Source: CAZFVY01 sp964522665 (GTDB lineage Bacteria; Verrucomicrobiota; Verrucomicrobiia; Limisphaerales; CAZFVY01). Taken from it: DNA of 64,000 nt. A program made the translations under genes and the position numbers. A model generated the notes under the pieces. The model was not told the DNA's origin. It searched no databases and was given only the letters and a program-made list of their open reading frames with translations. Positions within the stretch are counted from its first letter, which is position 1; each line of letters opens with the position of its first letter. The stretch is taken from the NCBI GenBank assembly GCA_964522665.1, contig CAZFVY010000001.1, forward strand, positions 96,679-160,678. Reading direction: 5' to 3'. Positions 15,987 through 25,055 of the stretch are shown here, piece after piece.

Positions 15987-18950
15987 ATGGATCGGCGTTT
16001 CCAAGCGTGGGTCTTCGCGAGCCGGCGGCACCTCTGGGTGGCGCTCGGCCTGGTGGCTGGCTTGTTCCCGCCGGAAGGGCCGGCGCGCGCCGCGGCCGCG
16101 GATTTGCCGACGCTGACCACCTCAGAGCAAGTGCGAAAGCTGAGCCGCGCGGAGTCCGAGCGCGGCTACCCGGTACAGGTGCGGGGCGTCATCACTTTTT
16201 TCGACTCGGATTGGAGCGCCGTCTTTGTTCAGGACGAAACCGGCGGGATATACACGACGGCCAATACGGGCACGCAGCCGCTGCAAACCGGCCAACTGGT
16301 CGAGTTGGAGGGGCAAAGCGCCGCCGGCGCTTACACGCGGGTGGTGCGGGCGCCGGTTCTCCGGGTGCTCGGCACAGCGCCGTTGCCGGCGCCCCACACC
16401 GCCACCTTCGACACGCTCGCGCGGGGATCCGAGGACAGCCGCTGGGTCGAAACGACCGGCGTGATTCGCTCCGTGACGAACCGCACGGGCTGGATTTCGG
16501 CGGAAGCCGCCGCCGGTTCGGGGCGATTCAAAATCAATTTTCCCCGTTCTCTCAACGCGACGCAGCCGACCAATTGGGTCGATGCCCGGGTCAAGCTCCA
16601 AGCGGTTTGCGCGGCGGTCTTAAACGAGCGGCGAGAGTTGGCCGGATTCCAATTGTTCTGTCCGCGGCTGGACCTGGTTGAAATCGTCGAGCCGGCGCCG
16701 GACAACGCGTTTGCCGGAGCCGCCAGCTCCATCCAAAACCTGCGCGCGATTCCCGGCGAAGACTGGACCGGCCACCGCGCGCGGGCGCTGGGAACCGTCA
16801 CCTTTCAACGTCCGGGCCGGTCGATTTGCATCACCGATCCGACGGGCAGCCTCTGGGTCGAGACGACCGACGCCGCAACGCTGGCGGTCGGCGACGTCGT
16901 CGAAGTGGCCGGTTTTCCGGGAGACGAGGATCACGCGTTCAAGTTCGAAGACGCCGTCGTCCGCCGGATCAGCCGCGGTCCAGCGCCGGCCGCGCGCGTG
17001 GTGCCGATGGGTCGGCTGGTCGCCAGCGCGGCCGATGGCGAATTGGTCGAGACGGAAGCCTATCTGCTCGATCAGCGCCGCGACGCAGGCGAAGCGGTGT
17101 TCGTGCTCGGCTCCCAGAACGTGACGTTCCAGGCGCGGCTCGCGGACGCCGAGAGCGGCGCGGAAGCCTGGCGGATCGAGAAAGGAAGCCTGCTGCGATT
17201 GACGGGGGTTTGCTCGGTTCAACCGGCCTCGAAAGACCGCCGGCCGGCCGGCTTCGAACTGCTGTTGCGCTCGCCCGCGGACGTCGTCGTACGCCGGCAA
17301 CCACCCTGGTGGGTGCGGCACAGCGGACTGGCCATGGTCGCGCTCGCGGGAATCAGCGCGGGCGCCGTCGCCGGCTGGGTCATCGCGCTGCGGCGCAGCG
17401 TCACGCGGCAGACCCGGATCATCCGGCGGCAGTTGGAACGCGAGGCGGCCTTTGCCAACCTTGGCAACGCCCTCAGCGCCGCCACGACTCCGCCCGAGGC
17501 GGCCCGCGTCATCGCCGGCATCGCGCAGGATTTGCTGGGCTGGGACTCGTTCTTCCTCGACTGGTATGACGCGCTTTCGCATCGTGTTCGCCCGATTCTG
17601 AGCCTCGACCAAGTGGCGGGCCAGTCCGTGGACATTCCGCCCGCGACGCCGGATCAGCCGCCCAGCCCGATGGCCTTGCGGGCGATGGCCGAGGGCGGGC
17701 AATTGATCCTGCGCCGGTCCGCCGACGAGGCGGTTCCAGACCTCATTCCGGCCGGCAACACGGCGCGGAAATCAGCCTCCCTGCTCTTCGTCGTCGTCCG
17801 AAAAGGAACCGAAGCCATCGGTTTTCTCTCGATCCAGAGCTACCGGTTCGAAGCTTACGACCGGGAAGCCCTCAACCTCTTGCAGTCGCTCGCCGATCAT
17901 TGCGCCGGCGCGCTCGGCCGCCTGCGGGTCGAGGAGGAGTTGCGTTTGACCAACGAGCGCCTCCGCGCGCTCGTCAAGGCTTCGCCCTTGGCCATCATGA
18001 CGCTGGACACCGCGGGCAAAGTCACCTCCTGGAACGCCGCCGCCGAGCGCCTGCTCGGGTGGAGCGAGGGCGAAGTCCTGGGCCGGCTCACTCCGCTGGT
18101 TCCCGAAGAAGGCGCCGGCGGTTATCAGGCGGAGATCAGCCGCCTGCTGGCCGGCCGGGGCGAAACCGAATTCGAGCGGCAACGGACGCGCAAAGACGGC
18201 GCGTGGGTGGACGTTCGGATCTCGACCGCGCTCCTGCGCGACGGTCAGGGCCAGGTCAGTGGGATTCTCGCGCTCGCCGAGGATGTCACCGAGCGCAAGC
18301 GCGCCCGCGAGGCGCTCCTTACCTCCCTCAACGAAAAGGAGGTTATGCTCAAGGAAATCCACCACCGCGTGAAGAATAACCTGCAGGTCGTTTCCGGCCT
18401 GCTCCAACTCCAGTCCGATACCGTGCCCGATCCCAAGGTCAAGGAGCTGTTTCTGGAGAGTCAGGATCGAATCAAGTCGATGGCGCTGATTCACGAAGCC
18501 TTGTACCAATCCAAGAACCTGGCCAAGATCGATTTCGACGCCTACCTGAAAAAGGTGGCCGGCCACCTTTTCCGCTCCTTCGGCCCGCGCGCCGCCAACG
18601 TGACCTGGATGGTCAACGCGCACGGCATCGTCCTCGACATCAACCGCGCCGTCCCGTGCGGCCTGATCGTCAACGAGCTGGTTTCGAATTCGCTCAAATA
18701 TGCCTTTCCGGCGAACCGGGAAGGCGAACTACGGATCGAACTCCGCCCCGAGAACGAACGGCAATATGCCCTTCTGGTTTCCGACAACGGCGTCGGTTTG
18801 CCGCGGGATTGGCAAATCGACAAGGCCAAGAGCTTCGGCTGGAAATTGGTCCGCATCCTGGCCACCCAAATCGGCGGCACGGTCGAGCTATACCGGGAGG
18901 CCGGCCTCGAGGTCAAAATCGCCTTCAACAAGAACCGGCCGGGGTTCTGA
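15987..18950 (+). CDS. HWE/HisKA_2-type sensor kinase with OB-like periplasmic modules, GAF and PAS
   Basis: The protein has 987 residues. A signal/membrane segment near 15-35 is followed by a periplasmic part of about 400 residues built from repeated barrel-like modules. Two share the pattern VxGVxTF...xDxTGxxxxxT...LxxGxxVExxG (starting near 70 and 265). A membrane helix near 447-468 precedes a GAF domain (about 480-640), a PAS domain (about 655-775) and the kinase core EIHHRVKNNLQ with His792/His793. The ATPase part keeps NELVSNSLKYAF and DNGVGLP. HWE/HisKA_2 kinases usually signal to regulators encoded elsewhere; none is adjacent. The start is the ATG at 15987, because an upstream TTG gives no better signal sequence. 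Confidence 0.9.
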   Translation: MDRRFQAWVFASRRHLWVALGLVAGLFPPEGPARAAAADLPTLTTSEQVRKLSRAESERGYPVQVRGVITFFDSDWSAVFVQDETGGIYTTANTGTQPLQTGQLVELEGQSAAGAYTRVVRAPVLRVLGTAPLPAPHTATFDTLARGSEDSRWVETTGVIRSVTNRTGWISAEAAAGSGRFKINFPRSLNATQPTNWVDARVKLQAVCAAVLNERRELAGFQLFCPRLDLVEIVEPAPDNAFAGAASSIQNLRAIPGEDWTGHRARALGTVTFQRPGRSICITDPTGSLWVETTDAATLAVGDVVEVAGFPGDEDHAFKFEDAVVRRISRGPAPAARVVPMGRLVASAADGELVETEAYLLDQRRDAGEAVFVLGSQNVTFQARLADAESGAEAWRIEKGSLLRLTGVCSVQPASKDRRPAGFELLLRSPADVVVRRQPPWWVRHSGLAMVALAGISAGAVAGWVIALRRSVTRQTRIIRRQLEREAAFANLGNALSAATTPPEAARVIAGIAQDLLGWDSFFLDWYDALSHRVRPILSLDQVAGQSVDIPPATPDQPPSPMALRAMAEGGQLILRRSADEAVPDLIPAGNTARKSASLLFVVVRKGTEAIGFLSIQSYRFEAYDREALNLLQSLADHCAGALGRLRVEEELRLTNERLRALVKASPLAIMTLDTAGKVTSWNAAAERLLGWSEGEVLGRLTPLVPEEGAGGYQAEISRLLAGRGETEFERQRTRKDGAWVDVRISTALLRDGQGQVSGILALAEDVTERKRAREALLTSLNEKEVMLKEIHHRVKNNLQVVSGLLQLQSDTVPDPKVKELFLESQDRIKSMALIHEALYQSKNLAKIDFDAYLKKVAGHLFRSFGPRAANVTWMVNAHGIVLDINRAVPCGLIVNELVSNSLKYAFPANREGELRIELRPENERQYALLVSDNGVGLPRDWQIDKAKSFGWKLVRILATQIGGTVELYREAGLEVKIAFNKNRPGF

Positions 18951-19009
18951 GCGGGCCAGGCGCCGCAGCGCCTTTACAGCGTCCGCTGCGGAAATGTCCC
19001 GCGGTAGTT

Positions 19010-19231
19010 TCAAGCAGGGTCCAAGACCGGATCGTCAACGAAATGAAGTCGGATCTCGCGCGGCATCTGTTCCGGCTCGAAATGGCAACGGACCGCGTCT
19101 CGCACGTTGTCCTGCAGATCCCGCAGATTCTCGCCTTGCGTCGTAATGCCGCCGCCGAGCGGCGCGTCCCACGAGGCGACATACCAACCGCTATCGAGGT
19201 CGCGTTCCACTCTTAGCGTAAGCTGATCCAT
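19010..19231 (-). CDS. orphan HicB-like antitoxin-family protein
   Basis: The 73-residue protein matches the small HicB-like fold: LTLRVERDLDSGWYVASWD strands, then GGGITTQGENLRDLQDNVRDAV, the helix typical of HicB. HicB proteins neutralise HicA mRNA interferases. The frame is open to an ATG at 19282, but family members begin near MDQLTL, so 19231 is preferred. No HicA-like reading frame is found on either side, so it is an orphan antitoxin or a remnant. It is convergent with the end of the kinase gene, 59 bp away. Confidence 0.65.
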   Translation of the reverse strand: MDQLTLRVERDLDSGWYVASWDAPLGGGITTQGENLRDLQDNVRDAVRCHFEPEQMPREIRLHFVDDPVLDPA

Positions 19232-19298
19232 ACGATGTGCTGCTACGATAACGACCCACTTCTCCCGAGTCAACCCAGCCATGCAATGGGCAGGGCCG

Positions 19299-19417
19299 CT
19301 GGGCGCATCTCATTATTTTGACAGGTCGATAATTTGGGAGGGAAGCGGGAGGAGGGGAAATCAGCGTCGGTTGCGCCAAATCCGCAGCAGACCGACAAAA
19401 AAATGAGACGCGCCCAG
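19299..19417. repeat. imperfect inverted repeat with 24-bp arms
   Basis: The left arm at 19299-19322 (CTGGGCGCATCTCATT...) and the right arm at 19394-19417 are reverse complements at 21 of 24 positions, with a 71-bp centre. The centre is purine-rich and has no gene. This could be a miniature transposable element or a structured RNA between the hicB-like gene and the next gene. Confidence 0.55.
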
Positions 19418-19467
19418 GGCCGCTTCTCGTTTCTTCGGCGCGCGAATAACGGACCGGTGTCCAGCAA

Positions 19468-20517
19468 ATGCTCCGGTTGACTTACCGGACGTTCATGACG
19501 ACTTTAAGCTCAACGATGCCACGCAGGACTCTCCGCTGGATTGCCATATTGGCGATGGTCGTAGCGCTCGGGTTGGCCACGCTCGGCCTTTGGACGGCAA
19601 AGCCACCGTCGCTCCCGCCCTTACCGAACCCAAATGGCTATGACGATTTTATCAAGGCGGCTGGCGCGGTGGCCGGCCAATTCGGGAATCCTCAAACTCC
19701 GAGCCGTGATGAACTCAGCGCGCTTGTTGCCACGAATGGCGAAGCGTTGCGCTTGCTTCGGGCCGGCCTGACGAAGCGGGCCGTGTTTCCGACCGTTTCC
19801 GGGATCACCAACTTTGACGCGCTGCTGTCTCAATTCGCGCGAATGAAATCCCTTGCGCTGCTTCTGGCCGCGGACGGCCGCCTCCATGAGCTGAACGGCC
19901 AACCCTACGCGGCGGCCCAATGCTACCTTGACGCCATCCGCTTTGGGAACGAGATGAGCCGGGGCGGGTTCCTCATTCACCGGCTGGTTGGCGTCGCGCT
20001 CGAAGCGATCGGCTTGCGCCCGTTGGTTCAACTGCTCCCGAAGCTTAATCGCGACGAAAACGGCGCGATCCTGAAAGAACTGGAACAAATCGAGGCCACC
20101 CGCGTGACGTGGGAAGAGGTCTGGGCAGGCGAGACCCGCTTTGCGCGATTCTCGACCAAGGCGCTTTTCCGCCCATTCCTCAAGCTGTTCATGTGGAAGC
20201 AGCTTGAAACGGTGAGGCGGAACGGCGAAACCAAGCACAACTCGGCGGTCGCGCGCCTGCGCCTGCTCGAGGTCGAATTGGCGTTGCGATCGTACCGAGC
20301 CGACCGACGTCACGCCGCGTCCCGCTTGGAAGAATTGACGCCGGGATATTTGCGGAAAACTCTGCCTGATCCATTCACCGGTCAACCGCTTATCTACCGT
20401 CCGCAGGGCACGAACTGGTTGCTCTACAGCGTCGGTCCCGACGGCATCGACGACGGCGGCCAGCCATTCGGTGCGACGGCCGCCGGCAAAGGCGATCTGC
20501 TGCTCGACACGCCGTAA
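19468..20517 (+). CDS. membrane-anchored protein with pseudopilin-like C-terminal tail
   Basis: The 349-residue protein has one N-terminal hydrophobic segment (WIAILAMVVALGLATLGLW) and a helical soluble body. The tail LPDPFTGQPLIYRPQG...WLLYSVGPDGIDDGG is common at the C-terminus of exported proteins and type II pseudopilins in Verrucomicrobiota and Planctomycetes. Function is unknown. The start is uncertain: 19468 is the longest ATG, and ATGs at 19495 and 19516 (MPRRTLRW) would put the basic residues directly before the membrane helix. Confidence 0.72.
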   Translation: MLRLTYRTFMTTLSSTMPRRTLRWIAILAMVVALGLATLGLWTAKPPSLPPLPNPNGYDDFIKAAGAVAGQFGNPQTPSRDELSALVATNGEALRLLRAGLTKRAVFPTVSGITNFDALLSQFARMKSLALLLAADGRLHELNGQPYAAAQCYLDAIRFGNEMSRGGFLIHRLVGVALEAIGLRPLVQLLPKLNRDENGAILKELEQIEATRVTWEEVWAGETRFARFSTKALFRPFLKLFMWKQLETVRRNGETKHNSAVARLRLLEVELALRSYRADRRHAASRLEELTPGYLRKTLPDPFTGQPLIYRPQGTNWLLYSVGPDGIDDGGQPFGATAAGKGDLLLDTP

Positions 20518-20698
20518 AGGCTCCCACGGGCGGCCCGCTTCGTCGATCGAGCGGCGGCGAGCCGCGGGGCGCGGCTGGCGCCCGAGTACGGGCCGCCGAT
20601 CTTTCACTTCGTGGCGGGTTGAGAAGGTATCGCCCGCGCCGTCGAGGACGGGCGATTTATCACTTTCCGCCCGGCCCGGCTTCGCGCTTACTGAACCG

Positions 20699-21787
20699 AT
20701 GCATCTCATCCCATTTATTCGCGGCCAGCGGTGGCTGCGCCTCGCCGCGCTCGTTCTGCTCCTGGTTCGCGGCGGCGAATCGCGGGCCGCGGATATTCAG
20801 ATCGACCGCCTGTTCGGCCCCGAGGTTCCCACGGGCAAATACAAGCATCCGGCGTGCTTCGACGAGCTTCAGAATGGCGATCTCTATTTGGTTTATTACG
20901 GCGGCGACGGCGAGTACGCGGACGGCACGGCGGTGTTCGGCTCGCGTTTGAAGCACGGCGAAACGCAATGGTCGGCGCCGGTGAAAATCGCGGACCACCC
21001 GCTGCGGTCCCTCGGCAACGCGGTGATCTGGCAGGCGCCCGACGGCATGGTCTGGCTTTTCTACGTCACGCGAAATGGCGCCACCTGGTCCACGTCGCGA
21101 ATCGCCGCCAAGATTTCGCGGGACGGCGCGGCCACTTGGTCCGACTCCTTTCCGGTCACGTTCGAAGAGGGCACGATGGTGCGGGCGCATCCGATTGCGC
21201 TAAGCGGCGGCGATTTCTTGCTGCCGATCTACGCGGAAACCGGCCACAACACGGAATTCACCGCGCCCACCACCTGTTCGTTCTTTCTCCGCTTTGACCG
21301 GAAGCTGAAGGTTTGGACGGAGTCGAATCGGATCCATTCGCGGCTGGGCAACCTGCAACCCGCCGTCGCCGCGATTGACGACCGGCGCCTCATCGCCTAC
21401 TGCCGGCGGGGCGGCGACTATGAGCCGCGCAAAGACGGCTTTCTGGTGCGCTCCGAATCCCACGACGGCGGGCGCACCTGGAGCGAGGGCGAGGAGACCC
21501 GATTCCCGAATCCCAACGCGGCGGTCGATTTCATCAAACTCAAAAACGGCCACCTGCTCCTCGTTTACAACGACAGCATGAATGACCGCACGCCGCTCAC
21601 CGTGGCGATTTCCACCGATCAAGGGCAGACTTTTCCGCATCATCGCGACGTGATCGCCGGTCCGGGCGACTTCGGCTACCCCACCGCCGCGCAGACGCGC
21701 GACGGCCTGATCCACGTGGTCTTCACCTCCGACGAACGCACGGTCGTGCGCCACGCGGTTTTTGACGAAGGCGTGGCGCTGAAATAG
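20699..21787 (+). CDS. exported sialidase-superfamily (BNR repeat) protein
   Basis: The 362-residue precursor has a signal peptide (LRLAALVLLLVRGGESRA). A six-bladed beta-propeller with Asp boxes follows: SRDGAATW, SHDGGRTW and a weaker STDQGQTF. The family covers exo-sialidases and related glycan-acting or glycan-binding propellers; many planctomycete and verrucomicrobial members have unproven substrates. The frame is open upstream to 20471, but the ATG at 20699 opens a proper signal peptide. It follows the previous gene by 181 bp on the same strand. Confidence 0.85.
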   Translation: MHLIPFIRGQRWLRLAALVLLLVRGGESRAADIQIDRLFGPEVPTGKYKHPACFDELQNGDLYLVYYGGDGEYADGTAVFGSRLKHGETQWSAPVKIADHPLRSLGNAVIWQAPDGMVWLFYVTRNGATWSTSRIAAKISRDGAATWSDSFPVTFEEGTMVRAHPIALSGGDFLLPIYAETGHNTEFTAPTTCSFFLRFDRKLKVWTESNRIHSRLGNLQPAVAAIDDRRLIAYCRRGGDYEPRKDGFLVRSESHDGGRTWSEGEETRFPNPNAAVDFIKLKNGHLLLVYNDSMNDRTPLTVAISTDQGQTFPHHRDVIAGPGDFGYPTAAQTRDGLIHVVFTSDERTVVRHAVFDEGVALK

Positions 21788-21869
21788 CGACGCAGCGATT
21801 ATAATCCGACAGGTCGAGTTCGTCGCGCGGATCGCTCGCTGCGTCGGTCCGAAACAACACCGGTTTCGG

Positions 21870-22193
21870 CTAAGGTGAAACCGCGTTGAGCCGATCGAGG
21901 GGGCGGACGCGGCGGAAAATCTCGGATTCGCAGCGTTGGCGAGCGAGTTCAAGATCGTAGTCACCCTGAATGCCCATCCAAAGTTCGGGCGAGACATTGA
22001 ATAGGCGTCCCAACTTAATCGCCATCTCCGCGCTTACGGCGCGCTTATGTCGGACGATTTCGCTGATCGCAATCGGTGTCGCGCCGAGGGCCTTGGCCAC
22101 GGCGTATGCGGACAAGCCCAAAGGCTTCATGAAATCCTCACGAAGCACGTCGCCGGGATGCACGGGGTCAAGTCGGTTTTTGCGTTTGCGCAT
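21870..22193 (-). CDS. higA: HigA-type antitoxin (XRE helix-turn-helix)
   Basis: The 107-residue protein begins HPGDVLREDFMKPLGLS, the signature start of HigA antitoxins. A helix-turn-helix (AYAVAKALGATPIAISEIVRH) and a C-terminal part ending LELARQR...IFRRVRPL follow. It should bind and block HigB and repress its own operon. It starts 7 bp after the higB stop in the order toxin-antitoxin, the usual order for this family. The frame extends upstream into higB, but that part is out of family. Confidence 0.92.
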   Translation of the reverse strand: MRKRKNRLDPVHPGDVLREDFMKPLGLSAYAVAKALGATPIAISEIVRHKRAVSAEMAIKLGRLFNVSPELWMGIQGDYDLELARQRCESEIFRRVRPLDRLNAVSP

Positions 22194-22200
22194 ACAATCT

Positions 22201-22482
22201 TCAATGATGGCCCACGATTTCCATTTGTTCGGCGTCGGCGCCGTGCCAGACGAAGCAAATTCGCCACTGGTCATTCACGCGAATGCTATGCTGCCCGGTA
22301 CGCGCCCCTTTGAGCGCGTCGAGGCGGTTGCCAGGCGGCGCCGCTAAATCGCGCAACGACCGCGCTCGGTGGAGATACTCGAGTTTGCGCCGGGCGGTAT
22401 TCTGATTTCCCAGCCGCAGCTTGCGGGAACGTTCGCCCCGAAAGACCCGCTCGGTCTCGCCGCACGCAAAGCCGGTGATCAC
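22201..22482 (-). CDS. higB: HigB-type toxin (RelE superfamily mRNA interferase)
   Basis: The 93-residue protein matches HigB/plasmid-killer toxins: ERVFRGERSRKL near the start, RKLEYLHRARSLRDLAAPPGNRLDALKGARTG in the middle and QHSIRVNDQWRICFVW near the end. These ribosome-dependent RNases cut translated mRNA. The start is a GTG at 22482, giving the usual length. The cognate antitoxin follows directly. The pair is complete and looks intact. Confidence 0.92.
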   Translation of the reverse strand: MITGFACGETERVFRGERSRKLRLGNQNTARRKLEYLHRARSLRDLAAPPGNRLDALKGARTGQHSIRVNDQWRICFVWHGADAEQMEIVGHH

Positions 22483-22537
22483 TTCCTGATGTTGTCGCGT
22501 GGCGGTAATATCTCAAGAAAACCGACGGCGCGGACGC

Positions 22538-22550
22538 CCGCAGTCTGCGG
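22538..22550. promoter_or_regulatory. palindrome upstream of higBA, candidate operator
   Basis: CCGCAGTCTGCGG is a perfect 6-1-6 inverted repeat, 56 bp before the higB start. HigA-type repressors bind such repeats in their own promoter. No binding evidence exists for this site; the call rests on symmetry and position. Confidence 0.35.
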
Positions 22551-22595
22551 TCGTTGCATCGTTGCCAAGGCGACCCGAAGCACGCCAGTCGATCA

Positions 22596-25055
22596 TTACG
22601 GCGGTGGTGAGCGCCAATCGGATGGCGCGTCCGCCCCGCCCGCGCGTTCGGCAGGTGGTTGGTTAGTAACCTGGCCCGCGACGCCGACGCAGCGGTTAAT
22701 CGCTTCGAGCAGCTCCTGCGTCTGAAATGGCTTGCCACATAGACTCGCAACGCCGGCGGCTTGCGCCTCGATCCGAAGCTCATCGGTCAAAAACCCGGAA
22801 GTCATCAGGACCGGGAGTTGCGGTCGCAGTTCCCGGATTTCGCGCGCCACCTGCAGGCCGGAACAACCGGGCATGTTATAGTCCGTGATGATCAGGTCGA
22901 AAGCGTCCGGCTCACACCGAAAGCCGGCCAGCGCGTCGGCCACTTCGGTAAAGGCGCTTATCCGGTAGCCGTGGCGCTCCAAGAGGCGCTTGGCCACCGC
23001 CGCCACCGCCGTCTCGTCGTCAAGGAGGAGGATGCGCAGGTTGGGCGTGGCCGCGATTCCACCGGGAACGCTCGGGAGCGCCTCCGACGGGACTTCTTCC
23101 GAGGCGGCGGGAAAATAGATTTCAAAGTCCGTGCCCTGCCCAGGCCGGCTGTTCACCAGAATGGCTCCGCGGCAATTCTTGACGATGCCGTGGACGACCG
23201 AAAGCCCCAGGCCGGTCCCCTCGCCCACGTCCTTGGTGGTGAAGAATGGATCGAAAATCCGCTCCAAAGCCGCCGGGTCAATTCCCTGACCGGTGTCACT
23301 GACGGTCAGCCGGACGTAGCCTCCCGCCCGCAAGTCCGCGTGAGTTCGCGCGAAGGCTTCATCGATCGTAACCGCTTCGAGGCTCAGGGTGATGCGCCCG
23401 GGCTGACCCGCCATCGCCTGCCAGCCGTTGGTGACGAGGTTTACGAGGATGCGATGGATTTCCACGGCATCGGCCAGAATCAGCGCCGGCCGGCTCGCGG
23501 AACGGGTGACCAATTCCACGCCGGCCGGCAGAGTGGCGCGGAGCAATTGCCCGGCCTCCTGAACCGTGCCGCGCAAATCCAGAATCCGCTGGCGCCGGAC
23601 GCTGGGCCGGCTGAAGGCCAGGATCTGACGGACCAAATCGGTCGCTCGCCGGCTCGCTTTTTGGATCTCCGCGAGAAAGCCGATGCTCCGGTGGTCGGCC
23701 TGCAAATCCTGCGCGAGCAATTCCGTGTGCCCAACGATCGACGCCAGGATGTTGTTAAAATCGTGGGCGATGCCGCCCGCCAGGGTGCCGATGGCTTGCA
23801 ACTTGTGGGACTGGCGCAGTTGGGCCTCGAGCTTGTGGCGTTCGGCGTCCGCGCGCTTCTGTTCCGTGATGTCGCGCAGAAAAACCACGGACGAGCCGGC
23901 GTCCAACGGCTGGAATTGGAGGCTGATCTCGACGTCAAAAACGGCGCCGTCCTTCCGGCGATGGCGGGATTCGGAACGTTGGCGGCGTTCGGCTCTGGCC
24001 GTCTGAAAACCAACGACCGCGTCGGCCGCGGGATCATTGGCCTCAAGCTCCGCCACGTTCATCGCGAGCAATTCCACGGCGCTGTAACCGCTCATCCGAC
24101 AATAGGCCTCATTAACTTCCAGCAGGCGCCCGTGCGAATCCACCCGCCAAAATCCATCCATCGCGGTCTGGAGAATGGTCCGATACCGTTCCTCGTTCTC
24201 CTTAAGTTGGCGGGTGCGCGCCTCCAGCATATCCTCCACGCGCAATAACGAACGCTCGCGGCGCGCCCGGGCGCAGAGTTCCAGCAGGAAGGCCGGTTTG
24301 AAGGGCTTGCGCGCGTAGGCGACCGCGCCCTTTTTCATCCAATCGAGCGCCAGTTCCGGGCTGGGATCGGCGGTCATCATGACGCAGACGCAATCAGGCC
24401 GTCGGGCGTGAAAGAGGCTGAGCAACGTGTCGCCGACGCCGTCGGGCAGGTGATAGTCCAGCACGGCGACGTCATACGCGACCGAGGAGAACGCCGCGGT
24501 CGCCGCGGCGACGGTGGTGACGGTATCCGTTTCGTAGCCTTCCGCGTCGAAATCTCGCTTCAGCAGGCCCGCCAGCGCCTTGCTGTCTTCAACGATGAGG
24601 GCGCGAACGCGTTCCCGGCTCGGCCCACCGTCCAGCAGCGCGTGGACGGTCTCTTGAAAACGTTCCATGCTCACCGGCACGGGCAGAAAAGCGTTGGCGC
24701 CGAGGTCGGATGTAATGCGGGACGGCTCCTCGCCCGCGAAAGTCGCGGAGACGACCAGGATGGGCGTGCCGTTAAACGCGGCGTATTCCGGCGAGCGGAG
24801 CAGGCGGCAAAAGCGCCAGCCGTCGAGGCCAGGCATATGCAAATCCGTCACGATCAAATCGGGCGGCGCCACCGGATCGCCGGCTGTCGGCGTGGACCAA
24901 CTGAGCATCGCCGCCAAGGCCGCTTCCGCTCCCCCGAAGGCGCGCGGTTCGAGGCCCGCGCCTCGCAGGAACTCGGAGACGACCATCAGTTGGACCGGGT
25001 CGTCATTCACGACCACGGCCAACCGGCCTGGGCGCTGAATGTCGTTCGCGGTCAT
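22596..25055 (-). CDS. multi-receiver hybrid histidine kinase (REC-REC-PAS-HisKA-HATPase-REC)
   Basis: The 819-residue soluble protein starts with two receiver domains (about 10-140 with VTDLHMPG, and 150-265 with VLDYHLPD). A coiled linker, a PAS domain (about 290-410), a HisKA domain (GGIAHDFNN), an HATPase domain (NLVTNGWQAM, DTGQGI, GTGLGLS) and a third receiver (ITDYNMPG, CGKPF) follow. There is no membrane segment, so it senses cytoplasmic or relayed signals. Two N-terminal receivers let upstream kinases gate its activity. The ATG at 25055 is chosen; the frame is open to 25163. It is transcribed in the same direction as the che operon but lies 424 bp beyond cheA. Confidence 0.9.
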   Translation of the reverse strand: MTANDIQRPGRLAVVVNDDPVQLMVVSEFLRGAGLEPRAFGGAEAALAAMLSWSTPTAGDPVAPPDLIVTDLHMPGLDGWRFCRLLRSPEYAAFNGTPILVVSATFAGEEPSRITSDLGANAFLPVPVSMERFQETVHALLDGGPSRERVRALIVEDSKALAGLLKRDFDAEGYETDTVTTVAAATAAFSSVAYDVAVLDYHLPDGVGDTLLSLFHARRPDCVCVMMTADPSPELALDWMKKGAVAYARKPFKPAFLLELCARARRERSLLRVEDMLEARTRQLKENEERYRTILQTAMDGFWRVDSHGRLLEVNEAYCRMSGYSAVELLAMNVAELEANDPAADAVVGFQTARAERRQRSESRHRRKDGAVFDVEISLQFQPLDAGSSVVFLRDITEQKRADAERHKLEAQLRQSHKLQAIGTLAGGIAHDFNNILASIVGHTELLAQDLQADHRSIGFLAEIQKASRRATDLVRQILAFSRPSVRRQRILDLRGTVQEAGQLLRATLPAGVELVTRSASRPALILADAVEIHRILVNLVTNGWQAMAGQPGRITLSLEAVTIDEAFARTHADLRAGGYVRLTVSDTGQGIDPAALERIFDPFFTTKDVGEGTGLGLSVVHGIVKNCRGAILVNSRPGQGTDFEIYFPAASEEVPSEALPSVPGGIAATPNLRILLLDDETAVAAVAKRLLERHGYRISAFTEVADALAGFRCEPDAFDLIITDYNMPGCSGLQVAREIRELRPQLPVLMTSGFLTDELRIEAQAAGVASLCGKPFQTQELLEAINRCVGVAGQVTNQPPAERAGGADAPSDWRSPPP

